DNA of 64,000 nt from Verrucomicrobiota bacterium. Its GTDB lineage: Bacteria > Verrucomicrobiota > Lentisphaeria > JABSQK01 > JAJFLO01. Numbering within the stretch: the stretch's first letter is position 1; every line of letters begins with the position of its first letter. The translations under genes were made by a program, and so were the position numbers. The notes beneath the pieces were generated by a model, which saw only the letters and a list, made by a program, of their open reading frames with translations, did not search any database and was not told where the DNA came from. The DNA is taken from contig JAJFLP010000101.1 of the NCBI GenBank assembly GCA_021772635.1, positions 62,001-126,000 of the forward strand. Reading direction: 5' to 3'. Below, piece after piece: positions 31,489 to 46,400 of the stretch.

Positions 31489-34400
31489 TTAATCGAGGGA
31501 CGGGGAAAAGAGGTCGTTTTCTTCCTCTAAATTCTCGCTCGTAAAAACGTCTTCGATCACCCGATCGTAGAGACTGTATGCGATGCCCTTGGACCCGGCC
31601 CAGGAAACGACCCGTCCGGCATCGTTCCGGTCATCTGCGGTTTGAGTGTATAACCAGTCGACCACTGAGGCGCGGTGCGGCAGTGTTCCGTTCGGACGGA
31701 CCGATGCGTCTGTACCTGAGTTCGATGTGGTTATATTGCCAGAGCTCTTGTCCTCCATTGAATTCTCCGTTACTTCAACCCCTGCGACCGCGGTGCCAGT
31801 ATCTGTAATTTCCAGTGCTCCCGGCCAGATTCCGGAAACTTTCGGCCCGGTGTATTCTCGCGAGAATGCAGCACTGCTGCGTCGCCCGGATATCAGGTTC
31901 AAGGTGTATGCAGCAACCTTCGATTTCACCCATAAAGTAGTCCCGGCCGTCAATTGAGTTCCCGACGCGACAAATTCATAACGCTGACTTCGCGCATTCC
32001 AACTCCATACAGCGGATATCTCGGCAACATCAAAGATGGAGGAGTTCACATCTTTCGACACGCTGATGAGATTCCAGTCCTGAGATAATTCAATATTTTC
32101 TGTGGGCGACGCAACACCGTTGACGTTGATCGTATCGCCAGAGCGCGCATACAACCAAACACCCTTACCTAAAGTAAACCGATTCACGGCAGCGAACCCA
32201 TTTCCGTCCCACTCAAACGCTGTCCCTATCACGAGGCCCTGAAGGGCAGCCCGAACACTCTGCTGCGCACCTATAGGTAGGCTTACGAGATTCCACCCGG
32301 CTTTAATGGTTAACTGATATGATGCGGCCGTTCCAATCTGCACCTCGCGAGTTGTCGTATCGGTTGCAATATTACGGCTCAGGTCGGTTACCGTCACGGT
32401 TACATCATAACGGCCTGGTGCTAACGCCTCGACAGCATTGTCAGCTAATGTCCAAGTCCCGTCCCCGTTGTTCACTGCAGTAAAACGTTTTCCCGCAATC
32501 TCTACTCTAATCAGCGCAGTCGTGTCGTTAACTGTACCTGTTATTTCAGGCCTCGTATCTGTCGTGGCAAGCGCATTAACGGTAACTGCCGGCGGGCTAG
32601 TCGTAACGACGTTCGAAACTACGGAAACATTACCCTGCGCATCGGTGCTCTTGATTGTTATATAGACCTTGGCGTTTCTTCCCAAGTCGTCAAAGCTAAG
32701 CAGCATCGACTGATCTTCGCCAGCCGGCCTTGGAGTGGGCTCACCTGCCAATTGATTTGCCGCGTTGAATGCTGCATCGGAGTCGATCGGCACCAGACTC
32801 CAGCGTATGTCATAGCTGCTCGTGCTTCCGACATAACCATCATCCCCCGGCGCGGTCCAGGTCAGTAAGACAGTCTCAGCGACGCTATCTGATTGAGCGA
32901 CCAAGTCAGTAATCGCTGCTGGAGTAACTGTATCGCTGGTATACGATTTGACTGTATTCGAGAAGGCACCAACCAACCCATCCAGGTCAATGGCCTCCAC
33001 GGTGAAGTAAATTTCAGAATCCTGCGCCAGAATATCCAGTGGTACCAGCATCGTTTGGAGATCACCTGGATTCAACGCGGTAGGTGGATTCGGCACAATG
33101 GTTGCAGCAAACCACTCTTCAGATTCGACGATTGGACTGGTTGCCCAACGCACCTCATAACTCCCGGCAGCTACTTCTACACCAAGATTCCCCGGCGCGG
33201 TCCATTGAAGCTGAATAAACTCAACCGGTAGGCCTTCACGTATCTGAAATTCCGCGATTTCAAGGAAATACGTTCCAGGTAATCCGTCGGCTCTCTGCTG
33301 CTCGCGAACGGTTCCAGTGAATTTAACAAAACGAGCCTGCGCCTCAGCAAAGCTCCTTGAGTACCATTCGCCGTCTTCAATGGTAAAGCTTGGATCGCCC
33401 TGATTATCTAAGCTCTCGACAATCACCGGCGTGTCGTAGGTTATTCCATCGTTGCTCAGAGCAATTTCGAATTCTTGAGGGAACACATCCAGGAAGCCGG
33501 TTCTTGGGAGAATTCTAAAACGGCTTACCGCGGTAATCGCTTCCAAGTCAAAAATTATTTCTTCCGTCGCACCTGGGACATGCCCACGAGGAGTACTCCA
33601 TGTCGTCGCTGGATTCCCGTCAATCGCTTTCTCTCCCGAGAACAATTCACTGAAGTCTGCCGAGCTGCTGACAAATTGCAGCGGAACAACATCCCACTCG
33701 CCGATGCGCACATGCGAAATCGTCAGATCGTCAATTACGAGGTCTTCTGTCTCGGATTTAACGAACAGCTGCCCGGTACCTGTCCGTCCACCTTGGGGCG
33801 CACCATCTTCTGTAGACTGGTTTGCAATCGTACCATCCGATTTCACCCGGTCGGTGGGGACCTTTCCAATTTCGCGTACGAGAACATTGGTACGATCGGC
33901 GATATTTGTGACACCAGTGCCGGAATCAGAGGAAATGAACGCTAACTCCGTTTCTATTTCATCGTAGATCGCCCCGAATTCACCGATTCCGTTGGCGGCT
34001 GTCAAGCGCGCTTTGTACCCGTATACGTCGACAACGACTTCCAGGCCATTCGGCGATTCGTCAGCGACGTCTGTAATCTGTGCACCTGAGTTAAGTGAAA
34101 TCTCCCCCCAGTTTGCTTGATCGCTGCGCGACACTTCTACCCTGGATGTGGCCGTTCGCGCATCCAGTTGACCAATAATTATGTTCACCGCGGCTGTATA
34201 CCGGATATTGCGGCCATTCGTAAGGGTGACCGTACCATCTCCCATCTCGATCGAGCCGCCCGCATCAAATTCGACAGTGCCAGCGGTTGCTGTCACATTT
34301 TCATTCTGCTTGATCGTCCTGGTTGCGAGTACCGAAATACTACCGATGGTTGAATCAACGGTTGCATCCAGTGTAAGGGTTCTAGAACCCCCTTGTGTTT

Positions 34401-37400
34401 CCAAGCGGATGTTTCCGTCCGCATCAACCGAGTCCGCGATCGTCAGAGTTCCGTTCAACGTGCGTTGTACGATTGCCCCGCCCGTACCCGCTCTAGTTTC
34501 AAGACCATTTAATAACTGGTTATCCCCTACCGTCTGGGTTAAAGCCGTACTTAGAACCCGTTCAACAGGGACGTTTATAACAGTACCTACGACCACGTTC
34601 GTCGAATCAATCAAGGCGATTCCGCCAGATCCGGCGATAGCGGTTACCGTAGCAACCTCTGTCTCAAGCGGATTCTCCGCACTCCCCAGTTCACCGACAC
34701 TGATTCCGGCTTCTAAACGTGTGGCAGTCGCCCAGATATCAGGATCCGAATCTCCCATTGCCGCAGCGTCCTTGATAGATCCCGTATCGCCAGCGATGAC
34801 TGATACCCTACCCCAACCGGTATTCTGATTAATTTGTGTCATATTCGTACGATCTGTGACCGTGCGCGCGTCCAAGGTTCCGATCTCGACATCAACTGAT
34901 GCACGATAACGAATATTTTGTGCGTCGGTCTCGGTAGAAGCATTGGCAGCCATTATTATCGAACCAGATGTCGACAACACATCGACCGTGCCGTCACCAC
35001 CCGTAGAGATACCAGCATTTTGATTCACGCTTCCGGTTGAGAGAACACTGATCGCTCCCGTTCCGCTATCGACGTCAGCGTTTAATGTAACCGTGACTGC
35101 GGCGCCGTTGGCCGTAATAAGGACGACACCTGACCCGCGAGCCGAAACCCCGGTATCATCGGCATCGCCTTCCTCAACCAGGATTGAGCCGTTCGTTGTC
35201 TGCAGGATAATCGAGCCATTCCCAACCATCCCGTCGTTACCCGTCTGAACGTCACTTTGCGTGTGAGTAGCAGTAGTTAAACCAGCGTTATCCTCGACAA
35301 GATTGATAACGACCGTAAACTCGGTAACGGTGAGTGAGTCGCTTTCGAGAATATTTATATCACCATTCGCAGCTCGTGCGCTTAGATTATTAACGGTTGT
35401 CTCAAGCGGATCGACTTCGGAATCCAGTTCCCCAATATCGATTCCAACCGTAGCCAGTAATCCGTTCCCAATGACATCAATATCCGTGTCGCCATCGATA
35501 ATACTGCCGTCCGTTGCGATCATGACAATATCTCCGGCCTGTCCTGAGCTTGCCGAAGTGGCATCCAATAGCTCAACGAAAATATCGACCTTTGCGAGAT
35601 ACCGAATATCACCGTTACCGGAAGTTGCCGAAGTCCCCTCAGCCATAGTGATCGAACCGGACTCTGCTTCGACCTCGATATCGCCACCGTTAGTTGTAAC
35701 GTCGGCATTCTGCATTATATGACGATCTGCAATAATGGAAATGCTGCCCGTTCCACCGGAAACGATACCGTTCAGTATAATATCATTATTCGTCCCAGGA
35801 GCATCAAGAAGAACATTACCGTTCCCGACCGCGTCAACGCCAAGGCCCCGGGCGCCGCCGTCATTTACAATTATAGTGCCGTTGTCCGTGCGTAGAACGA
35901 TCGATCCGCTACTGGTGGTGGCCAGGTCTGCTTGAGCACTGTCAGTAACAGTCGTTGTCGTTCCATCGCTCTGAACGCGCTGCAGCGCTATGGACACGTT
36001 GTCGACAGTTATTCCGGTTGCTTCGTTCAAGTTAATTCCATCCGCCCCTGCCTTTGCGCTAACGGTGACGACTGTGATCTCCAAAGGATTATTACTCCCT
36101 CCGAGTTGACCAACGCCTGTCCCGGCTTCAAGTCGCAAGTTATCGCCGATGATATCCCGGTCAGAATTGCCGTTATCGAATATCGTCCCGGAGAGTGCAA
36201 GCACACTAATATCTCCATCGACTGCGTTTAATCCGCCAAGCCTGACATCGGTCCCGCCAGAGTATCTAATATCACCGCCGCTGCTGGATGCGATTGCCAT
36301 ATCATTCATGGTAATTGTGCCTGAAGTCGCAACGACGTAAATATCTCCGGCAACAGTGATGAAGTCGCCGGTCGCCAACTGGGTAATGTTACCGCTGGCG
36401 ATCACGCTTATGTTACCCGATCCGGATGTCACATCGACATTTGCGCTAATATCTGCACCCGACTGAATGAGTATATTACCTGCGGCATCCGCACTTACAG
36501 ACGTTCCAGCGACCGCATCGTTGCCGCCATCGGTGAGAGTAATTGATCCGCCCGCTACGAGAACAATGTCTCCAGCAGCCGACGTCCTCAGATCACTCTG
36601 CGCAGCATCGACAATAGGCGACGTACTTGCAGTCGGACCAACTCGATCAACAGAGACACCAACATCTGTGACCGAAATGTCATCACTTTCATCCAGATTA
36701 ATCCCGTCGCTTCCGGCAGTTGCGGAAACATTAGTGACCGAAGTTTCGATCGGATTCGGCGGGGCCAACACATCGGTTAAGTCTCCTAACTCACCGATGC
36801 CGTCAGCAGCATCGAGACGAAGTCCGTTTGCAGCAATATCGGTATGCTTGTCGCCGGAGGTGATAGACGAATCATTAAACACGATCTCGTAGATAGTAGC
36901 GCCATCAAAAATCGAGCCGTCAAAAGCAATTACACTGACATTCCCGGTACCCGCATCTAATCCGCCAAGCGTTACATCAGTCGCTGCATAGTAGCGGATA
37001 CTGCTCGTCGACACATTGACGCTAGCCCCGCCGTCGAGCGGCCCGATCGTGGTTGAGAATGCACCGTCTGCCATCCTGACAAAGCCCGTTGTCCCCTTCA
37101 CATCAATCGTTCCACCATCCGTGATAATATATGCGGCAGGAATCACCACGGTTTGATCAGGCACGTTATTGATACGAATAAATATCGTATCCGTGTCCGT
37201 CGCGTCACCGTCGTTTGACACGATGGTAACCGAATCCGTAAATTGCGCATCGTCCGCGACCACCGTATAAACTAACGACAGCAACGTCGCGTTAATATCC
37301 GTCAGCGTTCCAGTTAGTGTTATCGCGGTTGAAGTGCCGGATACAACCACGCTGCCAACTGCTGCCGTGACGGTCAAAGCCGCAACCGTGTCGTCCCCGG

Positions 37401-40400
37401 AGTCGGTAGAAATCGTTATAACGTAGTTCTGTCCCGCGTCGTCAGCGTCCGTAACGGTTACGTTGTTAATCGACAGAAACGTTCCTTCATTGACATTAAG
37501 AGGCACTGTCAGAACCGACTCCGGAATCACGTTAATCGGCGCGTCATTTGTTCTTTCAATCGTCATTGCGTACGTAGAGAGGGCCACATCACCCCCATCA
37601 CCATCCGTCGCGGTAAACGTAAAGGAATCGGCGGTTGAGATTTCATCACCGACGTGAGAGTACGTTACGCGGCCAGCGTTAACATCCGCTTGTGTGAATG
37701 TGTCCGCGATCTCAAGCGTTGTTCCGTCGAGTTCGAGTTCACCGTGAACAGGCAGCGACGCTACCGTGTAAGTAATTTCGTCGGCAGTATTATCGGAATC
37801 AGTGATTAAAACAGTTAGTGGTTCAGTAGCACCTTCGTTGAACGTGCCGGAATCATTATCGAGCCCCAGCACGTTATTGAGCTTGATCAACGATGTTTTC
37901 ATCACAGACTCAGTGTCGATATCCGCCGTTACCTTCAACCGGTTCGTGTAGCTGTCACTACGGCTGGACTCATAGCGGAAGGTTTCGAGTGCAAGATTGA
38001 TATCGGATACACTCCCGATCAGCGTAATCAGGGTGCTGCCGCTACCAGTGATACGCACCCTAAGCGTCTCATTGATTCGTAGATTGACCCCGGCCAGCGA
38101 ACCATCGCCGTCCACGCCTTCCAGGAGCATTAACGTCACGGTCAATTCCTTATTAGGATTATCATCGTTAACAACGATTCCAGTGAGTGCAATCTCCTGG
38201 GTACCCTGAAGTTCTATGTAACTTACGGGTACCGTTAATTTCGATACCTTGATTTCAAAAATTGTATTGTTTATCTCGCCGCCGTTGCCGTCGCTCAACG
38301 TAAACTCGACGCTGTCGGTGGTCGTGTTGACGTTGGTATGGGTATAAGTCAGTAACCCGTCATTAATATGATCCTGATTGAATCTGTCATTGACGACTGC
38401 TAGGACACCGTCGATTAGTAAATCACCATTCGTCGGAATCGCCGTAATGGTGTAGGTGATCATGTCACCATTCTGATCGGTAAACAATAGATCCGAATCG
38501 GTGATACCAGTATTCGCCACGCCGCGCGCATCGATAATAAGAAGCGTATTCACAAGTTGCGGGACATAGTTCTCAAGGATGATCGTCGTATTGCTGGTGT
38601 CTATCTCAGTACCCGCGGCTACCGTAATCGACAATGTGTCGGTTCCATCACCTGCCCGTGGAGAGTAACTCAGCGCTCCGGTCCCGAGGGTAACTTCAAG
38701 CCACTCCGTCACGTCCGCAAAGGTCCCGGTAAGCGTGACGGCATTAGTCCCGCCACCGGCAGTAAGAACTAATCCGCCTTCAATCAATACGTTCAGTACA
38801 GACCCCGCGTCCACAGCCAGCGTCAGTGTCGTGGTCGCACCAGGATCAAGATCAGGGTCGTCTACGTCAGGCATTAGTCCGGATATTAGCTGATCCGACT
38901 GATTGATATTCCTTTCGATCGCTGCCGCTGCCGTTACCGTCAAAGGGTCGTTTATATCAGTGATCGTGATCGGAAACGTCATTTCCGCAATCGTACCGGT
39001 GTGCCCGTCTGATACTGTAAAGTTGAACGAATCGCTCGGATCCTCCGTGCCGTCGTGTATGTAATTTAAGTGTCCGCTCTCTATATCATCCTGCGTGAAT
39101 GTATCACCTTGCCCAAGAACGGTATCAAGGACCCGTAAATCACCGTGTAACGGTAGTGCGGTTACTGTGAAAACGATCTCAAGGTTGATATTATCCGCAT
39201 CGGTCACCAGCAATTCTGTCTCGTTAATCGTCGTGGTCTCTCCTTCATCCGCCGTGATTCCCGTGTTATTAACCTTGACCGGTTCCGCGTTCACCCGAAT
39301 CAGGCTTATCTGTTCAAAGTTACCCGATCCATCCTGCGCGCTGATAACCAACTGGTTGGTAAAGAACTTATCTACCGCGATCGGCACGAACTCAAAATTA
39401 TCGTCGAGAACGGCGTTAATATCACTCAGGCTGCCTGCCAATGTAATCATCGCGCCACTACCGGTAATAGTTACTCCAGTATGCGGTGCATCGAGAATAT
39501 TTAAGATGCCGTCGAGGGAAAGCGCGGTGCCATCTTCATTCAGCAGCGTCAGCGTTACGGAGGTGACCCCATTATCATCATCAAATACTGTTATCGGCGC
39601 CAACGCGAGTGTGTCATTTACGTTTGTATCCTGCGAGTCCGGCGTGGAGATAACAATCGCGTCGATATCGAACACGAATGAAGTAGAGGCAATATCGCCG
39701 CCGAAAGCATCGGTCAGTGTGAATGTAAAGGAATCACTGGTCATTTCCGTCCCGTCGTGATCGAAAGTGACAATGCCTGCATCGATATCACTCTGGGTAA
39801 ACGTGGAGCCGACAGCGAGAAGATCCCCGCTTAGTTGCAATATTGTATTCGTCGGCAACGCCGTGATGGTATATGTAAGGGTATCAGTTGCGTCGGCATC
39901 GGTGAACTCAAGATCGGCGGTACTGATTACTCCCTCGTCACCGCGTGCAATATCAAGTGGCCCGCCAGCCGCGACGACCGGTACTGCATTAACGCGAATA
40001 TCGACATTCGAGACAGTCACACTGGATGCGACACCGCGACCGTCATCGATACTAATCGTCAGTGTATCCGTCCCGTTCCCCGCAGTCAGTCCCGGACTAT
40101 AAAGCAAATCTTCAGATCCTATCCCGATGGAGGACAACCATAGGTTCAGCTCAGTGAGCGTCCCGATGATGGTAACGGATCCGGTAGTGTTCGTGCCGCC
40201 TTGAACTGTTACACTATTGCTGCTGACCGTAATTATAGATCCTTGTGTGACCGCCAAGATCAATGTCAGATCATCGTTAGTTCCCGCGTCAACGTCACCG
40301 ACGCTCATGCCAGTGATCGAGAGAGGTATCGCAACATTTGTTAAAAGGTCAGCCTGGACCGGCGGATCGATTGTCGGAGAATCATTAACGGGAAAGATAT

Positions 40401-43400
40401 CGAATTCAAATGTTCGCGGACCAATCATTGCCCCGGCGCTATCCGACAACGAGAATGTAAACTGATCGGAATCCGGCGCTTCCACACCGTCGTGGGTGTA
40501 GCGGATAAGACCGCTGTTCACGTCAGCCTGCGTAAACGAATCATTTACGCCCAGCGGAACGAATGTTCCATTGACATCCTTAAATAACTGAACATTCGTC
40601 GAAACTGTATTGAGTGTATAAACGAGTTCCGCCGGGGTACTATCCGTGTCTGAGTATTCAAGGCTCCCGGTATCTAATTCCTGAAGGGTATCGCCTTCGA
40701 AAATAGCCTTGCCTACGTTGATCACCTGGGGTGCTTTGTTCGCTTTGAACACGATTTCGCCGCTTGCAGTGTCCGTCTGGTCATCCGCGGTAACGGACAA
40801 GCGTCCGGTAAATAGGACGCCCGCATTCGGGGCGAGTCTAATATTGTCATCAAGGACACTGTTGATGGCAGAGAGCGATCCGGAGAGCGTTATTTGCGCC
40901 GTCCCGACGACGTTGATGGTGACATCCGGATGTGAGCCGGTTATGCTCATCGTGACAGAGGTGGCAAGCGTCTGCCCGCTGGTTCCACTCAGGATGGACA
41001 GGGTAACTTCAAAGAGTGCCCCGGCATCATTATCCGAAACGCTGATAGTATCTATGGTCAATGGCGTTCCCAGGGGCGTAAATTGACTACCTGGCAATGT
41101 AAGAAGAGGTATATCATTTACAGGAGTGATCGTAATGGAGAACGCTGTTGCTACGCTAATTTCACCACCGTCACCGTCTGCCACCGAAAACGAGAAACTG
41201 TCAGTGGCGGTTTCACTGCCGCTATGGGTATAGACTATTAGATCGTTATCGATATCACCTTGTGTAAAGGTGTCACCAAGTGATAAATCTCCAGTTCCAC
41301 CCTTCGTCAACACGCCGTTCGCGGGTATCGCAGTGAGAGTGAATATTGGTATATTATCACCATCATCGACCCGCAACGCCGTGTTCGAAATCGTTATGGT
41401 TCCACCCTCGGCGACGGCTACCGCTGTATTTGCCCCGACTTCCGGTACGTCATTTACCTTGATACTGATTGTGTCGACATCTGTTTTCGCGCCGCCTTTC
41501 CCGTAGTTGCCTTGGTCATTAGTACTAATTGTAAGCGTATCAATGATAAATACATCGGTATCCGGGAGTCTATAAACGAGGGATTTAAGCGTTTCGTTAA
41601 TATCCGCGACGGTACCGGTGATAGTCAATGTGACAGGGGTAATTCCGTCTACATCAGCGGCGCCGGCTGGTACTATCTGCAGTTCAGCAGCGCCTGGAGT
41701 TGACGGACTGATGCTTAACGTTACGACGATCGGGAACTCGCCCGAATCCGGATCAGTGATTGTGATTAAACGATCTCCGGAGAATATAATATTGCTGCCT
41801 TCGTTTGTTCCTATACTCGAAAAAACCGTTGTACTCCCAAAGTTATTCACGGGACCATCGTTAATCGGATCGATGGCGATGTCGAATCGGCCGGTCCTGA
41901 CCCCCTCGTTTTCATCATTAACAGTGAACTCAAAGAAATCGCTATCCGTTTCGCTGCCATCGTGCGTATAACTGATGCGCAGCTTGTCTATATCACTTTG
42001 TCGGAATGATTCGCCGACGGTCAAGACCGTTCCATCCAGTAAAAGCGAGCCGTTATGTGGGTCTGTGGTCAGGACGTAAAGAAGTTCGGCGTTCACACCG
42101 TCGGAGTCGCTGAAAGCCAGCATCCGGCCTGAAATCAGTGCCGTACCGCCCTCGTCGACCGTGGCTCCTTGGAATACATCGCGTCCTGCGATTACCGAGA
42201 TATCGCCAGTACCGGATCGAACCAGAACATGTACATTGACATCTGAAGTAGCGCCCTGCCCTTCCAGAAGGATATTTCCACTACCCTCAGCGATAACCTC
42301 ACGGTCAATATTGATCGTACCAAGGTCTGTACGGAGGATAATCGATCCATCTGCGGACGCGGTGAGCCCGGCAAGGAACGTATCCTCCCCTTCCATTAAC
42401 ATTCCGCCGTCATCCAGGATACGGGTGACTTCGACGATACCAACAATACCGATTGTGATCTCATTCATTTCGGAGAGACTGATATCGCCGGTTCCAGAAA
42501 GTGCTGCAACAGTCTCCACACTGATCTCTAGCGGTCCGCCTGGAGCATTCCCAGTAAAATCACCAACACTTACACCAGCGACCAAACGAACGCTGCCTGC
42601 CGTGACATCCTTGGATGTGTCGCCGTTATCGACAATCGAAGTACCGGCCGTTAAACTGACATCTGCCGTCCCAGCATTCACTCCGGCAATATTTATGTCG
42701 CCTGATGCGATCAAGCGAATGTTCTGATCGGCGGTGACTAATCCGGCGGTTGCAGCAACAGTGATCGCTCCAGCTGAAGCGTTTATATAGATTGTGCTGG
42801 CGTTTTCGCCCGTAACCGTATCTGAGATATTAACAATCGCTCCGTCTACATCGACACCTTTACCGTCCACACGAACGGAGCTATTCAGGTTTACCGTCCC
42901 GGTCGAGACAATCCGTACACCTTCGAGCGCTTCAGTTCCCCCGACCGCATCATCCAAAGTTACGTTACCCGAACCGCTGATTAGCGTGAGGATATGCGGA
43001 CCATTTAAGGCGCTTGTAATACTGACATCGGCGTTCGTAGCCGAAGTGTCAATCGTCCAATCTGTATCAAGTACGATCGGTCCGCCCGCTCCCTGTGTGA
43101 ATGGCCCGGACGGGTTAAATCCGGCATTATCCGTAAGTGTCAAATTCCCCGTGTTATTGATCGTAATCTGGCCACCGTTCGCAGTGGTCACTTGGTCCTT
43201 AAACGTTACATCTACCGCTGTGACAACTAATCCTTCGTCATCAACATCGACCGTATCTTCGAATGTCACGGCGGCAGCTGATGTTATCAACAGTCCACTT
43301 AATGGCACAATCGATCCGACTTTATCCTGAAAGGCGATCTCGCCGATGCCAGCCGTTAGTGTGAGCAGAACATCGCCCGAAACGTTACTGCCGAACATGA

Positions 43401-46400
43401 TATCGCCGTCACCCGTATTCGTATCGAATGACAGATCTTCGGTAAAGGTCACTTCGGTCGCAAAGTTTATTGGGTCATTCGTGGTCGTGATTCCGCCACC
43501 GGTCGTAACCGTACCGGCCCCGTCTTGCGTGAACGGTCCATCAAGCGTAAACTCAGCTGCGTTATCAATCGTTAGAACACCAGTGTTTGTGATTTCAATG
43601 CCACCAGCGGCAGTAGTTGTTACCGTGTTTTGGAACCTCGCTGTATCGGTCGTGATATCCAGCCCAGCGTCCTTCACTGCAATCGTATCCTTAAAAATCA
43701 GATCGCCGGCAGATTCGACGATGATACCTGACAACGCAGCAGTAGCACCCACGGTACTTTCAAAACTAATATTATCCGGTCCGCTGTCCAAGGACAGTAG
43801 GTGCATCCCCTGGATGTTGGAATTGAAGGTTATCGTACCGCGATGCTGTGTGTGCTGCAACAGTCCCACGAGCGTTGTGTTCAGAGAAACGTCTGACGTC
43901 AGCGTTACCTCGGTTGCAAAACTGATTGCATCACGTGTCGTCGTGATATCCCCACCAAGAGACACAGGACCTGTGCCATCCTGAACAAAGCTGCCGTCCA
44001 ATGTGATATCGGCTATCGGATCAATCGTCAATGTCCCTGTGTTCGTAATCTCGATTGTCCCGGTGCCGCTCACGTTAACCGTATCATTGAACACTACGTC
44101 GCCGGCCATGATATCCAGACCCTCATTACGAATCGCAACGGTATTTGTAAAAGTCACTGTCGCCGCCGAGTTGATCAGCAGTCCGCTAAGCAGGATATCG
44201 TTACCAACGGTACTATTGAACTCAATATCTCCGATACCCGCCGTCAACGACAATAGGTAATCACCCTTGATATTGTCGTTAAACTGGATTAATCCAGCGC
44301 CGGCTCCCGTGGTATAGGAGACGTTATCGATGTACTCGACCTCACTGTCGAAGGTGATGCTGTCATTTGTTGTTGAAATATCCCCTCCGGTGACAACCGA
44401 TCCGGTTCCGCCGGTGCTGGTCTGCGAAAATGATCCGTCCAGTGTCATGTCGGCGTCAATCAAAATGGTCAGGACACCGTCATTGTCTATACTCACCACA
44501 CCGCCATTGCCGGCCGCCAAGGTATCAACCGTGCTTTCTATCCTGACATCGTTTACGACGCCGGTCGAACCAAGATTCATTCCTGCCAAATCGTCCAATA
44601 TGACAGCATCCTTAAAAGTCGTGGTCCCTGTACCACTCTGCTGCTCAATCGAATTAGCGTTCACGACATCCGCGAAAGTAACGTCCATCGCGGACGTTAT
44701 CAGAATATCCCCAAGATCCGTTGACCCGCCGACCGCATTGGTAAAATCCACACTGCCCGTCCCGGCGGTCACCGTTAACGTTTCGGCAAAATCAGCCGTA
44801 CCATCCAGCGTGTCGCCGAAAGTGATCGTGCCATCACCTGCACCGGTATCCATGGCTACTGCCCCGGTTAAAGTTACTGCCGAGGCGAAACTGATATCGT
44901 CATTCGTCGTAGTTATATCTCCAGCCGTTGATACCGTGCCAGCACCATCCTGAGTGAAGGCACCGTCAAGCTGCATATCGCCAACTGCTGCGATGGTCAA
45001 TAATCCGGCGTTTGTGATGCTAACGGTACCGCCATTGCCGCCGGTCAGCGTATCGACCGCGGCATTAATAGTGACTGTCTCAGTTGTGACATCCAATCCC
45101 CCGGCGCCATCCAGTGTCACGGTGCCGTCGAACTGCGTATCACCGGTACCGGCAATTTGAGTCAATGTATTCGCGTTGAACGCCGCATCACTCGTGACAT
45201 CAAATGCACTATTGATCGTTACATTCCCCAGCGCTGTCATGCCGCCGACGATTCCATCAAAATCGATATTCCCCGTTCCCGCCGTCAAATCCAGTGACTC
45301 GGTAAGCGCATTCATGCCATTGAGCGTATTCTGGAAAGTAATCGTCCCGGAGCCTGTGTCGGTGTCGAACGCGACGTTATTCGCCAGAACCACCGGCGAC
45401 GCGAATCTGATATGATCATTGGTCGTTGTGATATCTCCTCCTGTCCTAACGGTGCCCGTCCCGCCGGTACTGGTCTGTTGGAATAACCCATCCAGGCTGA
45501 AATCGGCGCCTGACAGGATCGTCAACAGTCCATCGTTATCGATCTTCACTGTCCCGCCATTTCCTGCGGCGAGTGTATCGACGGTACTTTCTATCGTAAC
45601 ATTATTGACAACACCTACCGATCCGAGATTCATTCCGGCAGTACCTTCCAGTAAAATTGCGCCTTTGAACGTTGTGGTCCCGGTACCGTTCTCCTGTTCA
45701 ATCGTGTTCGTATTGATCTCAGCACCAGCGGTTACGTCAAAAGCGCTTACGATCTTCAAGTCTCCAAGGTCAATCAGTCCACCGACGGCAGCGTCAAAGT
45801 CGACATTTCCTGTGCCGGCCGTCAGTATCAGGTTCTCTATAAAATCGGTTGTGCCATCGAGCGTTTGTCCAAACGTAATCGTTCCACCAGCCGTATCTGT
45901 ATTGAGAGAGACATCACCGGCAAGCGTAACTGGAGATGCAAAACTGATGTTATCATTCGTCGTGGTGACATCCCCGGCTGTCACAACCGATCCTGTACCA
46001 CCGGTGCTGGTTTGCTCAAACTTTCCATCCAGTTTCAGGTCGCCAGTAGAAAGAACAGTTAGTACACCATCGTTGTCAATCGTCACTGGACCACCGTTCG
46101 TTGCAGTCACAGTATCGATCATCATTTCGATACGTACGTTATTTACAACACCCGTTGAGCCAAGATTCATACCGCCGACACCCTCGAGCGTCACCGAACC
46201 CTTGAGCGTTGTTGTTCCCGTTCCGCTTTGTTGTTCGATCGTGTTTGCATTTATGGCAAGATCAGCCGTTACGTCAACTGCACTGATGATTAGGATATCC
46301 CCCAAATCTACGGTACCCCCGACAACCCCCACAAATTCGACATTCCCTGCGCCCGCTTTTAAGGTTAGATTTTCGGTGAAATCCGTCGATCCGTCAAGCG

